Shown: positions 19,810-28,020 of the stretch, piece by piece
Layout of the letters: the number at the start of each line of letters is the position of its first letter
How positions within the stretch are numbered: position 1 is the stretch's first letter
Assembly: GCA_026196875.1 (NCBI GenBank)
Contig: JAPHTP010000048.1
Span: forward strand, 61,879 to 125,878
DNA: 64,000 nucleotides
Source: Kangiellaceae bacterium
GTDB taxonomy: Bacteria > Pseudomonadota > Gammaproteobacteria > Enterobacterales > Kangiellaceae
Reading direction: 5' to 3'
Notes under the pieces: model-generated
Told to the model about the DNA's origin: nothing
Seen by the model: only the letters and a program-made list of their open reading frames with translations
The model's database searches: none
Translations under genes and position numbers: made by a program

Positions 19810-19837
19810 AGAATAGTTCAGCACGCTAAATAAACAA
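19810..19837 (-). promoter_or_regulatory. Putative sigma-70 promoter of the sRNA
   Basis: Reading the minus strand, TTGTTT (19837-19832) and TATTCT (19815-19810) are separated by 16 bases, placing the RNA start near 19803, just before the first GGA. No clear GacA-type TGTAAG-N6-CTTACA palindrome was seen upstream. Confidence 0.45.
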
Positions 19838-20050
19838 GTAGGCGAATTTTGACTGGATTAAGAAAATTCGAACAACAATTTTAATCCATTGTTAAAATCA
19901 TATAATAATCAATGAGTTAGATTAGTTTTAGGAACTTGATCAGAAAAGACCCAGGGTTACAAAACGGCAATTACGCCTGCTATTCACAGATTTATCTCAC
20001 AACTTATGTAGGAGATATCTCACATTGCGCAATAGGCAGCTTAGGCACAG

Positions 20051-20230
20051 TTACCTGTTTAATTGGTCTTTCCGATATTTGAGTAAACTGATCCCTATAA
20101 AAATTAAACCAAATGCTAACAAACCAGAGTAAAACCCAAAAAACTGGTAAAACACGGGGAAAATATATAAGACCAGTCCGACGAAAAGTAACGCCCAACC
20201 TAAAATTGCAACTAATTTGCCGCTTTGCAT
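20051..20230 (-). CDS. Small two-TM membrane protein (59 residues)
   Basis: An ATG-to-TAA frame of 59 residues that begins MQSGKLVAILGWALLFVG and ends with the basic tail YRKDQLNR. It consists of two hydrophobic helices (about 6-25 and 33-50) joined by a short aromatic turn (FPVFYQFFGFYSG). Hydrophobic periodicity, a charged C-terminus and a position clear of other genes favour a real small inner-membrane protein, although the ribosome site is weak. Family not recognised. Confidence 0.5.
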   Translation of the reverse strand: MQSGKLVAILGWALLFVGLVLYIFPVFYQFFGFYSGLLAFGLIFIGISLLKYRKDQLNR

Positions 20231-20388
20231 ATGTAGTATTTACTCGGAAGACTTATTTTGATTAACAAGACTCAATAATAATATAACTAGTCAGAGTCTT
20301 AATTGTTTGTATTGTACTTGAAATAAGACTTATCTTAAAAAACCAAGTGTTGAGCAAGTAGACGCAGTCCTAGTTCACTTCCCTTTTG

Positions 20389-22287
20389 CTATCGACGCTG
20401 TTGAGTCAATAGTGCTAATAGCTCATCTGCCGGCATAGGCTTGTAAAAATAATACCCTTGAATGTAATCGCACTGGCGAAAACACAGAAATTCGACAATT
20501 GCTTTGTCTTCAACACCTTCCGCCACTACATCCAACTTTAAATTATGTCCGAGAGAAATGATCGCATTGACTATGGATTGGTTTCCAGGGTTTTGGGATA
20601 GCTCTTGAATAAAGGAGCGATCAATCTTGATACTATCGATGGGCAACTTTTGTAGATATTTAAGGGAGGAGTAACCTGTGCCGAAATCATCTATAGCAAT
20701 TGAGATATTTAGCTTTCTTAGTTGCGTTAACTGTGCACTGACCTTTTCTAAATCTTCCAACAGCATGGATTCTGTAATTTCAAGCTCTAAATCTTGCCCC
20801 TCCACCTTATATTTTTGCATCAGTTTCATGATTTGATCGACTAGTGTTTCATCAGCGAACTGCTGAGCTGACAGGTTAATTGCCATCCGAACGTCATCTA
20901 CGCCATTCGTTTTTAACTTGCTAATCTGCTGACAAACTTGCTCTAAAACCCAATATCCAATCTCTTTGATAAACCCGGCTCTTTCCGCTACGGGAATAAA
21001 ATCTGCAGGCGAAATGGGCGGGCCATCTTTGGGAAACCACCGAATAAGGGCTTCGCTACGCCTCACTTTAAACTCTTTGGTATCAACTTGAGGTTGGTAG
21101 AAAACGGTGAGTTGCTGCTGAAGGAAAGCATCTCTCAATCGGTTTTCCAATTCTAGTTGAAACTGTGCAATACGCTCTAGCGGGCTATCAAAAAACTCGA
21201 AGGTTCCACGCCCCTTCTCTTTGGCATGATACATAGCCATATCGGCTTTTCGAATTAACTCTTCAGGCTGGTGGTCATCTCGTGGATAAATACTCACCCC
21301 AATACTGGATGAAATGTGAAATAGATTTCCATCCAGTTCAAAGGGTTCTGTAAGCTTAAGATTAATCCGCTGACAGGTGTGGGCTGCAACGCGATGACTT
21401 TTTATATTTTCTAGCAAAACGACAAACTCGTCTCCGCCGAAACGAGCTAACGTATCGTGCTCTCTTAAACACCCTTTTATGCGTTTGGCGACTTCAATCA
21501 GAAGCTCGTCTCCCAGTTGGTGGCCTGCGGTATCATTTACTTTTTTAAAATGATCTAAATCGATAAATAAGATTGCCAGTAAGTCTTTTTGCCGGTTACT
21601 CAGTTTTATCGCGTGGTTTAACCTGTCGATCAACAATACTCTGTTAGGAAGCTCGGTGAGAGAGTCATGGAACGCTTGATACTTCACAAGCGCTTCATTT
21701 TCCTTGATTTTGGTGACATTGCGAAAACACCACACTCTGCCGACCAATTGACCTGCATTCAGTTGAGGGGTTGAATGATATTCAAATAGTCGGCGATCTT
21801 TAAGCGCGATAACCCCAAATAGTAAGCATCCTGGATCGGCATTTAGCTTTCGGAGCTCGTGAGAAAACTCCTCTTCCGGGCTCAATATTTTAAAAAAGGT
21901 ACGCATTACTCGGTTACTTCCATAGACTTTTTTAACTTGTTCAATACCAAGTATTTCTTGCGCCATTTGGTTGAAACGGATCAATCGACTTTTGCTATCA
22001 AATGCCAGAATCGCTTCACCGGTCGCATCGAATATACTATCGAGGACCGCTAGCGACTCACCCAGCTGGTTATATGTATCTTCAAGTTGAAGAAGTTTCC
22101 TTCTAAGTTCCTGGTTTCGTTGGTTGAGTTCTTCGCTAACTAGTTCTAAAGAGCGTTCGAGTAATGCTCTCTCATTTTCAAAGTCATCATAAGCCTGGCC
22201 GATCGCTTGAATTAAAGGGGTCAAATCCTGCGGCATCCTGTCGCATAAATAGTGTCGTTTGATTTGCCTTGAGAGCAACTTATGCAT
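20389..22287 (-). CDS. GGDEF-EAL cyclic-di-GMP enzyme with PAS domain
   Basis: A 632-residue cytosolic protein. An N-terminal coiled coil (about 15-78) leads to PAS (about 80-195). The GGDEF domain (about 200-365) has intact ARFGGDEFVVLL and an RxxD inhibitory I-site (REHD) five residues before GGDEF. The EAL domain (about 375-630) has EALIRW, ELEITESMLL, DDFGTGYSS, KIDRSFI and VVAEGVE. Both catalytic sets look complete, so synthesis and hydrolysis of c-di-GMP are both possible. Its start overlaps the end of the FIST gene by 8 bp, so the FIST protein is a likely sensory partner. Confidence 0.92.
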   Translation of the reverse strand: MHKLLSRQIKRHYLCDRMPQDLTPLIQAIGQAYDDFENERALLERSLELVSEELNQRNQELRRKLLQLEDTYNQLGESLAVLDSIFDATGEAILAFDSKSRLIRFNQMAQEILGIEQVKKVYGSNRVMRTFFKILSPEEEFSHELRKLNADPGCLLFGVIALKDRRLFEYHSTPQLNAGQLVGRVWCFRNVTKIKENEALVKYQAFHDSLTELPNRVLLIDRLNHAIKLSNRQKDLLAILFIDLDHFKKVNDTAGHQLGDELLIEVAKRIKGCLREHDTLARFGGDEFVVLLENIKSHRVAAHTCQRINLKLTEPFELDGNLFHISSSIGVSIYPRDDHQPEELIRKADMAMYHAKEKGRGTFEFFDSPLERIAQFQLELENRLRDAFLQQQLTVFYQPQVDTKEFKVRRSEALIRWFPKDGPPISPADFIPVAERAGFIKEIGYWVLEQVCQQISKLKTNGVDDVRMAINLSAQQFADETLVDQIMKLMQKYKVEGQDLELEITESMLLEDLEKVSAQLTQLRKLNISIAIDDFGTGYSSLKYLQKLPIDSIKIDRSFIQELSQNPGNQSIVNAIISLGHNLKLDVVAEGVEDKAIVEFLCFRQCDYIQGYYFYKPMPADELLALLTQQRR

Positions 22288-23419
22288 CGAGCACTTCGCT
22301 AAAGGTTGTTATTGTCATTGTCTGGTTGTGCAGCCTGCACTGAACTGAATTGATAAGTGGAGAAATTTCACCGTAGGAATAAAAGCCGCACAAAGGAGTG
22401 TTCTCTCCAACCACTTCGACTACCGCTTCGAGCTCTTCAAAAACCCTTTGACTGAGAACCAAACGTCGACCAACGCAAGAGACTAACAAAGCCAGCTTCA
22501 CTTGCTCGTGCGACACGGCTTTCATAGCGCCTTGGGCCGCGCCATTGGCGCCATCAATTAAAGTCTCAAAATTGGCCTTCATCAATTTGGCGGATGCCCC
22601 CTCGGGCATATCACCCGCAAACACCATGGTATTGTCATCTTCATTGATGTTTAAGATTGTCCTGACAACACTATCTTCTTCTCCGGCCAGCTTAAGACTT
22701 AGTGGAAATCTCAAAGCTGAGGATGGTAATTGCTCCGAAAACTCACCAAGGTATTCTTTATACAAAGAGAGGGCCGGCTGATTATCTAACTCCGCTAGTA
22801 CATTCCCTTGAGAACGAGTAATAATGCGCTCCGGACCAAAAGTATCCCATCCACCTAATGTGCCGTGACCGACTCTTATGGCATCACCATACAAACCGCA
22901 GAGCACTATCTCGCCAGGTGTAATTGCATCGTTATGCCACACCAGGGTTTCTTCAAACCGCTCAGCGTCCCCCGCCATGCCACCGGTAATTAACACACCA
23001 TCGGGCAACGATTGGGAGATACCATCAACCAGCTCAGTACCGTTTACCAGCTGACCATCACTGATAGCCAATACGTACTTTAAATTTTGCTTGGTTAACG
23101 TGTCGGCAAGTGCTAATCCTGCATCGAAACTACGCTGATATTCAGCAACATTACCACTTAGAACTTCCAAGGTAGTTTGCTCAAATTCAATTGCGGTAAC
23201 CACCAAAGTATTGTCGTATACCTCTGTGGCAAGTATCTCGCCGCTGGTCGTGCAACCGATTATTTCGGCCAGCGGAAACGCACGACTTAGTGCACCGAAG
23301 AAATTCACATCCCGCACTACTTCCCTATCGCCGAAAGCCAGTACTAATTGGCTAGAATTCCCGGAAGGAAGCTCTGGAAACCATTGATTATCATTGAAAT
23401 GGAATTGAGAAACTTTCAT
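22280..23419 (-). CDS. FIST domain sensory protein
   Basis: A 379-residue protein with FIST_N (about 25-215) and FIST_C (about 220-365). Recognisable segments are the EIIGCTTSGEI block, VLITGGMAGD and the near-terminal LVSCVGRRLVLSQR followed by GENTPLCGFYSYGEISP. FIST domains are small-ligand sensors (amino-acid binding has been proposed) usually coupled to signalling outputs. Here the gene overlaps a GGDEF-EAL gene by 8 bp, so translational coupling and a common c-di-GMP pathway are inferred. No TM or signal peptide is seen. Confidence 0.88.
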   Translation of the reverse strand: MKVSQFHFNDNQWFPELPSGNSSQLVLAFGDREVVRDVNFFGALSRAFPLAEIIGCTTSGEILATEVYDNTLVVTAIEFEQTTLEVLSGNVAEYQRSFDAGLALADTLTKQNLKYVLAISDGQLVNGTELVDGISQSLPDGVLITGGMAGDAERFEETLVWHNDAITPGEIVLCGLYGDAIRVGHGTLGGWDTFGPERIITRSQGNVLAELDNQPALSLYKEYLGEFSEQLPSSALRFPLSLKLAGEEDSVVRTILNINEDDNTMVFAGDMPEGASAKLMKANFETLIDGANGAAQGAMKAVSHEQVKLALLVSCVGRRLVLSQRVFEELEAVVEVVGENTPLCGFYSYGEISPLINSVQCRLHNQTMTITTFSEVLDA

Positions 23420-23507
23420 TGAAATACTATTCCTAGTTACTAGGCTCTTTCGTCACACAACTCTAACTTAGTGATTTATTAAGAATAGTACATTTTCAGG
23501 TTAAGTC

Positions 23508-23891
23508 TTACGCCTCAGACTTAATAATTGCAAATAGAAAGAAGGTCCATCCGATAACAAAACAGATGCCGCCAATTGGAGTGATCATCCCCAGCCATTT
23601 GATTTGGGTAAGTGCCAACAAATATAAAGAACCACTAAAAAGCGTGCTCCCTAGTACAAAAGCTAAGGCTGCTCTAGATAGATAAACCCGTTTAAACTTT
23701 TCAAGGTAGCCGGCCAGACCAACAATAATTAGCGCTATAGCATGATACATTTGGTACCTAACACCAATCTCAAATGTATTGAGGTATTTGGCCGTTAAGA
23801 TCTGCTTTAAACCATGCGCAGCAAATGCACCTAGTACGATTGATAATCCAGCAAGGCAAATTCCAACTATAAGAATGTGTCGATATGACAT
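23508..23891 (-). CDS. DUF423 membrane protein (YgdD-like)
   Basis: A 127-residue inner-membrane protein with four predicted TM helices. It matches the YgdD/DUF423 family: GAFAAHGLKQIL, FEIGVRYQMYHAIALI, LGSTLFSGSLYLLAL and MITPIGGICFVIGW. The molecular role of the family is not established. It starts 8 bp after the hldE stop on the same strand, so it is probably cotranscribed with hldE. Confidence 0.9.
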   Translation of the reverse strand: MSYRHILIVGICLAGLSIVLGAFAAHGLKQILTAKYLNTFEIGVRYQMYHAIALIIVGLAGYLEKFKRVYLSRAALAFVLGSTLFSGSLYLLALTQIKWLGMITPIGGICFVIGWTFFLFAIIKSEA

Positions 23892-23899
23892 TGGCTAAA

Positions 23900-25345
23900 C
23901 TAAGATTCCTCAGCGACGCCATTATTTTGATGAATGGAATCAATAATATTTGTAGTAGAAACGCCATCTATGAAATTAAGCACTTTCACTTCACCACCAG
24001 CCGAAGCAACTTCTTTTCCGCCCGCTATTTCTTCCACCCGGTAATCGCCTCCTTTTACCAAAACATCAGGCAAAATGCCGGCGATCAATTCTCGCGGTGT
24101 ATCTTCAGAAAATGGAACCACCCAATCAACTGAGCCTAAAGCAGCAAGTACCGACATACGTCGATCTAGAGGATTTATTGGACGCCCCTCGCCTTTTAAA
24201 CGGCGCACAGACTGATCATCATTCACCGCAACTATTAGCCTATTACCTAGGGCTTTAGCCTTTTGTAAATAACTCACATGACCAGCGTGCAATATATCGA
24301 AACAACCATTTGTCATGACTACTTTTTCGCCATGAGCTTTAGCTTCGTCTACCACAATCTTAAGTTGCTGCTCACTCATCACGCCAGTGCCCGAATCTCC
24401 AGAAACTCTGAGACGGCGACGTATTTCGTGGGACGTGACTGCTGCAGTCCCTAGTTTTAGTACTACAATTCCAGCAGCAATATTTGAAATTGCAACTGCG
24501 TCTTCTAGTTTACTACCCGCAGCAATAGCCCCCGCCAGAGTAGCAATGACCGTATCTCCAGCCCCGGTTACGTCAAAAACTTCTCGTGCAACAGCCGGCA
24601 AATGTAACTCCGGCACCCCTTCTCGTATCAAGGTCATGCCATTTTCACCGCGTGTTATCAATAATGCTTGCCAACCATATCTCTTAAGCATCTCAGTACC
24701 TTTTGCCACTAGCTCCTCTTCATCTGAACAGCTACCGACTACAGCTTCAAATTCATGTAAGTTAGGAGTAACTATGGTTGCACCGCGATAGCGGTCAAAG
24801 GCATTACCTTTGGGGTCGACCAAAACAGGAATATTATTTTCGTTGGCAACATCAATGAGCTCTGAAATATGTTCTAGTGTTCCTTTAGCGTAGTCAGACA
24901 AAACAATCGCATCACAATCTGCAAGATGGCTTTGCATCCGCCGCTTAATATTTTCTCCACCGTGTTGATCCATTTTTTCTTCAAAATCAAGACGGATTAG
25001 TTGTTGTTGACGGCTAATCACTCGTAACTTTGTGATCGTTGGTATGCATTCACACCTTTCAAAGTCGCAATGCACACCTGCAGCAGTTAATCGCGTTTGT
25101 AAGGTCTCTGCGGCTTCATCCTGACCGGTTAAACCAACTAAGGTTACTTGACTTCACAAGGTTGACAAATTTAATGCGACATTTCCCGCGCCGCCGGGTC
25201 TCTCTTCAATTTGGCCGACATTGACGACTTGGACAGGCGCTTCTGGGGAAATTCTTGAACTTCCACCGTGCCAATATCGATCGAGCATGAGATCGCCGAC
25301 AACTAATATCTTGGCGTCTTCGAAATTGGGCAGTGAGATCTTCAT
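23900..25345 (-). pseudogene. hldE: HldE (heptose kinase/adenylyltransferase), interrupted by one in-frame TGA
   Basis: Bifunctional D-glycero-beta-D-manno-heptose-7-phosphate kinase and 1-phosphate adenylyltransferase of LPS inner-core heptose synthesis. Read through, the frame is 481 residues, close to E. coli HldE (477). The ribokinase-like domain (1-320) has [30 protein letters not shown] and DVTGAGDTV; the nucleotidyltransferase domain (about 350-481) has [16 protein letters not shown] and LVKGGDY. Codon 64 is TGA (25156-25154), where the aligned E. coli residue is Gly (SLG), so GGA to TGA explains it in one substitution. The frame is identical on both sides. Downstream restart at GTG 25075 would give a 391-residue product lacking the N-terminal kinase part. 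It is either a true nonsense mutation or a base-call error. Confidence 0.85.
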
Positions 25346-25509
25346 TAAAATAGAGCTTTCTGATTACATAGATTAATTGACGCGAATGATATCACATATT
25401 CAAATAACTCTTCAGCATTGAGGCTGTTCTGTTTAATGGGAAATATTCGCAAGCAAGTGGTTGGTATGAATGGTAAATTATTTAGGATTAACTGAATCTG
25501 AACAACAAA

Positions 25510-26655
25510 TCAGCGTACTTTGCTCGCCAGCAACGAGTTCAAATGCAGCTCTATTTCTTCGAACTGATGTTGTAACTTATCACTTTCTCGAAAAGTTTCA
25601 TCGGTTTTCTCTTCCGCCCGCTCGATTAAACTGAGTAGTTGCGTTTCTTGAGATTCGTCAAGTCCTAGCCTTAAAAAGAGCTCTTCCATGTCCTCGGCAG
25701 TATCAGACAAAATCCTTGCTGTTTCTACACGTTGCTGATGATGCCCATGTTTGAGCTCCTCTAAGCAACCGTGAGTGAGTTCAATAGATTGTTCTAAAAG
25801 CTGTTTTTCTATTTTACGGCGATGCTCATTCTCAAGCCCTTTCAATCGCGCTTCGACGCCTTCAACAAGAATAGCTAAATGTTCCTTCAATCTTCCTGCC
25901 CTTTCTTCATCTTCAGGCATGCGACGAATAAGGAGTGAAACAATCGGAGTACTAAATATCGCAATTCCAGCATATTCAAAGACTCGCCCTGAGAGGTGCG
26001 CTTTTTGTAACGCTTGCTTTTCTTTTTGCTTTAGATTTGACTCGCTTTCCGCCGGATAAAAATGATTTTTACCATCAAATCTCAGCAACAAACTTCCATC
26101 TAAGTCATAACAAGTGAGCGTGTTAAAAACTTTATCTCCCAAATCGTCTACCGTGTTACAAGCAAAGCTCTCACGCAGTAGCGTGATGATAAACCCGAGT
26201 TCCGCAGCGCCATTTATAGCGGCAAGCGCGGCTTTAGTCGCATCGCTGGATGCCTTTTCCAGGGAGTTGGTTTTGTACTTTGAAGCTAACTTGATCTTTA
26301 GCTTATTGACTACTTCGATCTCATCCAGTGGCCTGAATAAAAAGTCATCCCCGCCAGCCTGGTATCCAGCCACTCGCTCTTCCGGAGAGCTCTTAGTCGA
26401 AACAAACAGTATGGGTAAATTATCTCCAAAGGGCTGTTGACGAATTTGTTTGCATACTTCTAATCCATTCATTTGAGGCATATCGACGTCTAACAACACA
26501 ATATCGGGAGAAAAAACTTCAACGAGCTTGATTCCTCGTTGTCCATCTTGAGCAAAGGCCAGCTCATATTCTCCCCCAAGTAAATTCTGAATAACTTCAT
26601 GGTTAGAGGGCTCATCGTCAATGCTCAATATTTTGGCTCTTTCGGTCACTTTCAA
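25510..26655 (-). CDS. Response regulator with receiver domain and helical C-terminal region
   Basis: A 381-residue protein. The N-terminal receiver (about 8-125) has SIDDEPSNHE, the acceptor Asp in PDIVLLDVDMPQMNG, the Ser/Thr switch in FVSTKSS and Lys replaced by Arg in FLFRPLDE, an odd change at the usual KP. A middle region (about 140-265) looks like a degenerate GAF-type or unknown domain, and the last 110 residues are highly charged coiled coil (KIEKQLLEQSIEL onward). No DNA-binding or GGDEF output is seen. It is monocistronic between hldE and the his leader. Output unknown. Confidence 0.75.
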   Translation of the reverse strand: MKVTERAKILSIDDEPSNHEVIQNLLGGEYELAFAQDGQRGIKLVEVFSPDIVLLDVDMPQMNGLEVCKQIRQQPFGDNLPILFVSTKSSPEERVAGYQAGGDDFLFRPLDEIEVVNKLKIKLASKYKTNSLEKASSDATKAALAAINGAAELGFIITLLRESFACNTVDDLGDKVFNTLTCYDLDGSLLLRFDGKNHFYPAESESNLKQKEKQALQKAHLSGRVFEYAGIAIFSTPIVSLLIRRMPEDEERAGRLKEHLAILVEGVEARLKGLENEHRRKIEKQLLEQSIELTHGCLEELKHGHHQQRVETARILSDTAEDMEELFLRLGLDESQETQLLSLIERAEEKTDETFRESDKLQHQFEEIELHLNSLLASKVR

Positions 26656-26971
26656 TTCCTTTTCAAAATAATAATAGGAGATATTTCTTTGTATTCACTT
26701 AAGGAAAAATTAAGATTCAAAACAAAAGTTCACCTTGAATTAGTATAGCCAAGAAAAGCCAATTCGCGGTTGATTGAGCCTTAATTTATGTAGCATAAAC
26801 CGTTTAATATTCCCGAATATCTTCTTTTTGGCTGAATATTTAAAACTTCTAGGATCTCCCGGTTAGCCTTGATGATTTCTTAGGATTTTAAACTCCAAGT
26901 CCAAAACAATTCTGAGACTTAATAACCTTTGGGTATTAGATCTTTAGTTAAGTGTTTTTCATAATGACTGT
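26656..26971. other. Divergent promoter region of response regulator and his operon
   Basis: 316 bp of AT-rich DNA without a gene. It must hold the promoters of the leftward regulator gene and of the rightward his leader. I see no operator, repeat or RNA structure that I can support inside it. Confidence 0.5.
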
Positions 26972-27052
26972 ATGAAAACTTTAATGGCACTCACAGCTTT
27001 GCATCATCACCATCATCATACCGATGACGGTGGTTTTTGGCGTGTCCATTAA
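26972..27052 (+). CDS. hisL: his operon leader peptide (six consecutive His)
   Basis: A 26-residue frame, MKTLMALTALHHHHHH then TDDGGFWRVH, with six consecutive His codons and a seventh His as the last residue. It is followed 18 bp later by a GC-rich hairpin with a T-run and then by hisG. This is a histidine attenuator leader: ribosome stalling at His codons when His-tRNA is scarce would favour the antiterminator. E. coli and Salmonella leaders have seven consecutive His, and the MKxLxALxxxHHHHHH pattern is similar. Confidence 0.93.
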   Translation: MKTLMALTALHHHHHHTDDGGFWRVH

Positions 27053-27070
27053 ATAACGAAACAACACAAA

Positions 27071-27106
27071 AGCCCCGTTTACCAGCAAGTAACCGGGGCT
27101 TTTTTT
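27071..27106 (+). terminator. his attenuator terminator
   Basis: AGCCCCG (27071-27077) pairs with CGGGGCT (27094-27100), extended by TTAC/GTAA after one mismatch, with a six-base loop and seven T at 27100-27106. It lies between the His-rich leader peptide and hisG, so it is the attenuator of the operon. Confidence 0.92.
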
Positions 27107-27158
27107 ATGCCTCGGTGAAAGAGACGAAACCGAATCAACTTTTAACTGAGGCAAAAAA

Positions 27159-28007
27159 ATGACACTTAAACTTGTTTTACCTAAAGGCAGAATTAATACC
27201 AAAGTTCTTAAGCTTTTATCTGACTGTGGTATTGAACTCATTGGCGATGAACGGAATTATCGACCAAAGGCCTACGGATTTGATTTAGAAGTAAAATTAT
27301 TAAAAAGCCAAAATATTCCTTCGCTGGTCGAAATCGGACAACACGACATCGGTTTTGCCGGGCTTGATTGGATTAAAGAGCGCCGCTCTGAAGTGGTGGT
27401 ATTAAAAGATCTTGGTTTTGACCCAGTAAAAATTGTTACTTGCATCCCTGAAGACTGGGATTGGCAGGAAATGCAACAACGCCCTTTGATTGTCGCCTCT
27501 GAGTACAAAAATGTCGCGACAGACTATCTAAATAAATTAGGCGTTAACTACCAATTACTTCGCTCTTACGGCGCCACCGAAGTATTTCCACCTGAAGATG
27601 CCGATATGATTATCGATAACACTTCTACCGGAACCACTATCCGAGCCAACCGTCTGAAAATTGTCGATACCGTAATGGAAAGCTCCACTCAATTTGTTGC
27701 TAATGAAAAAGCACTCGACGACCCACAAAAACGCAATCAGATAGAAGATCTGCTCACCTTGATGCAAGCAGTTATTAATGGTCGCGACCGAGTACTCTTG
27801 GAAATGAACTGTGCCAATGAGCAAATCGAATCTATCGTCGATCTCTTGCCTGCTATGCGTTATCCAACAGTTTCTCCTCTTTATCAAGATAAAGGGTTCG
27901 CAGTTAAAGCCGCGATTCAAAAAAATCAGATAAAGGATCTTATCCCCAAACTTATCTCCGCCGGAGCGACCGACATTTTAGAAACTCCGATTCGAAAGGC
28001 GCTTTAA
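27159..28007 (+). CDS. hisG: ATP phosphoribosyltransferase, long form
   Basis: First step of histidine synthesis: ATP + PRPP to phosphoribosyl-ATP. The 282-residue protein is the long HisG with its own C-terminal ACT-like regulatory domain (about 210-282), so no HisZ is needed and feedback inhibition by histidine is expected. Signatures are LVLPKGRINTKVLKLL at the start, ADMIIDNTSTGTTIRANRLK (the PRPP-binding loop) and ERRSEVVVLKDLGFD. First structural gene after the attenuator. Confidence 0.95.
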   Translation: MTLKLVLPKGRINTKVLKLLSDCGIELIGDERNYRPKAYGFDLEVKLLKSQNIPSLVEIGQHDIGFAGLDWIKERRSEVVVLKDLGFDPVKIVTCIPEDWDWQEMQQRPLIVASEYKNVATDYLNKLGVNYQLLRSYGATEVFPPEDADMIIDNTSTGTTIRANRLKIVDTVMESSTQFVANEKALDDPQKRNQIEDLLTLMQAVINGRDRVLLEMNCANEQIESIVDLLPAMRYPTVSPLYQDKGFAVKAAIQKNQIKDLIPKLISAGATDILETPIRKAL

Positions 28008-28020
28008 GGGAGTTATTAAA

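Noticed and set aside
25154..25156. TGA in hldE as selenocysteine or a recoded codon
   Set aside because: Other genes here stop at TGA in tight overlaps (for example hisB/hisH), so the standard code applies. The aligned HldE residue in E. coli is Gly, not Cys or Sec, and I see no selenocysteine insertion element.
26972..27052. Six-His stretch as a cloning tag or vector contamination
   Set aside because: It is in the expected position and context of a native his attenuator followed by hisG.
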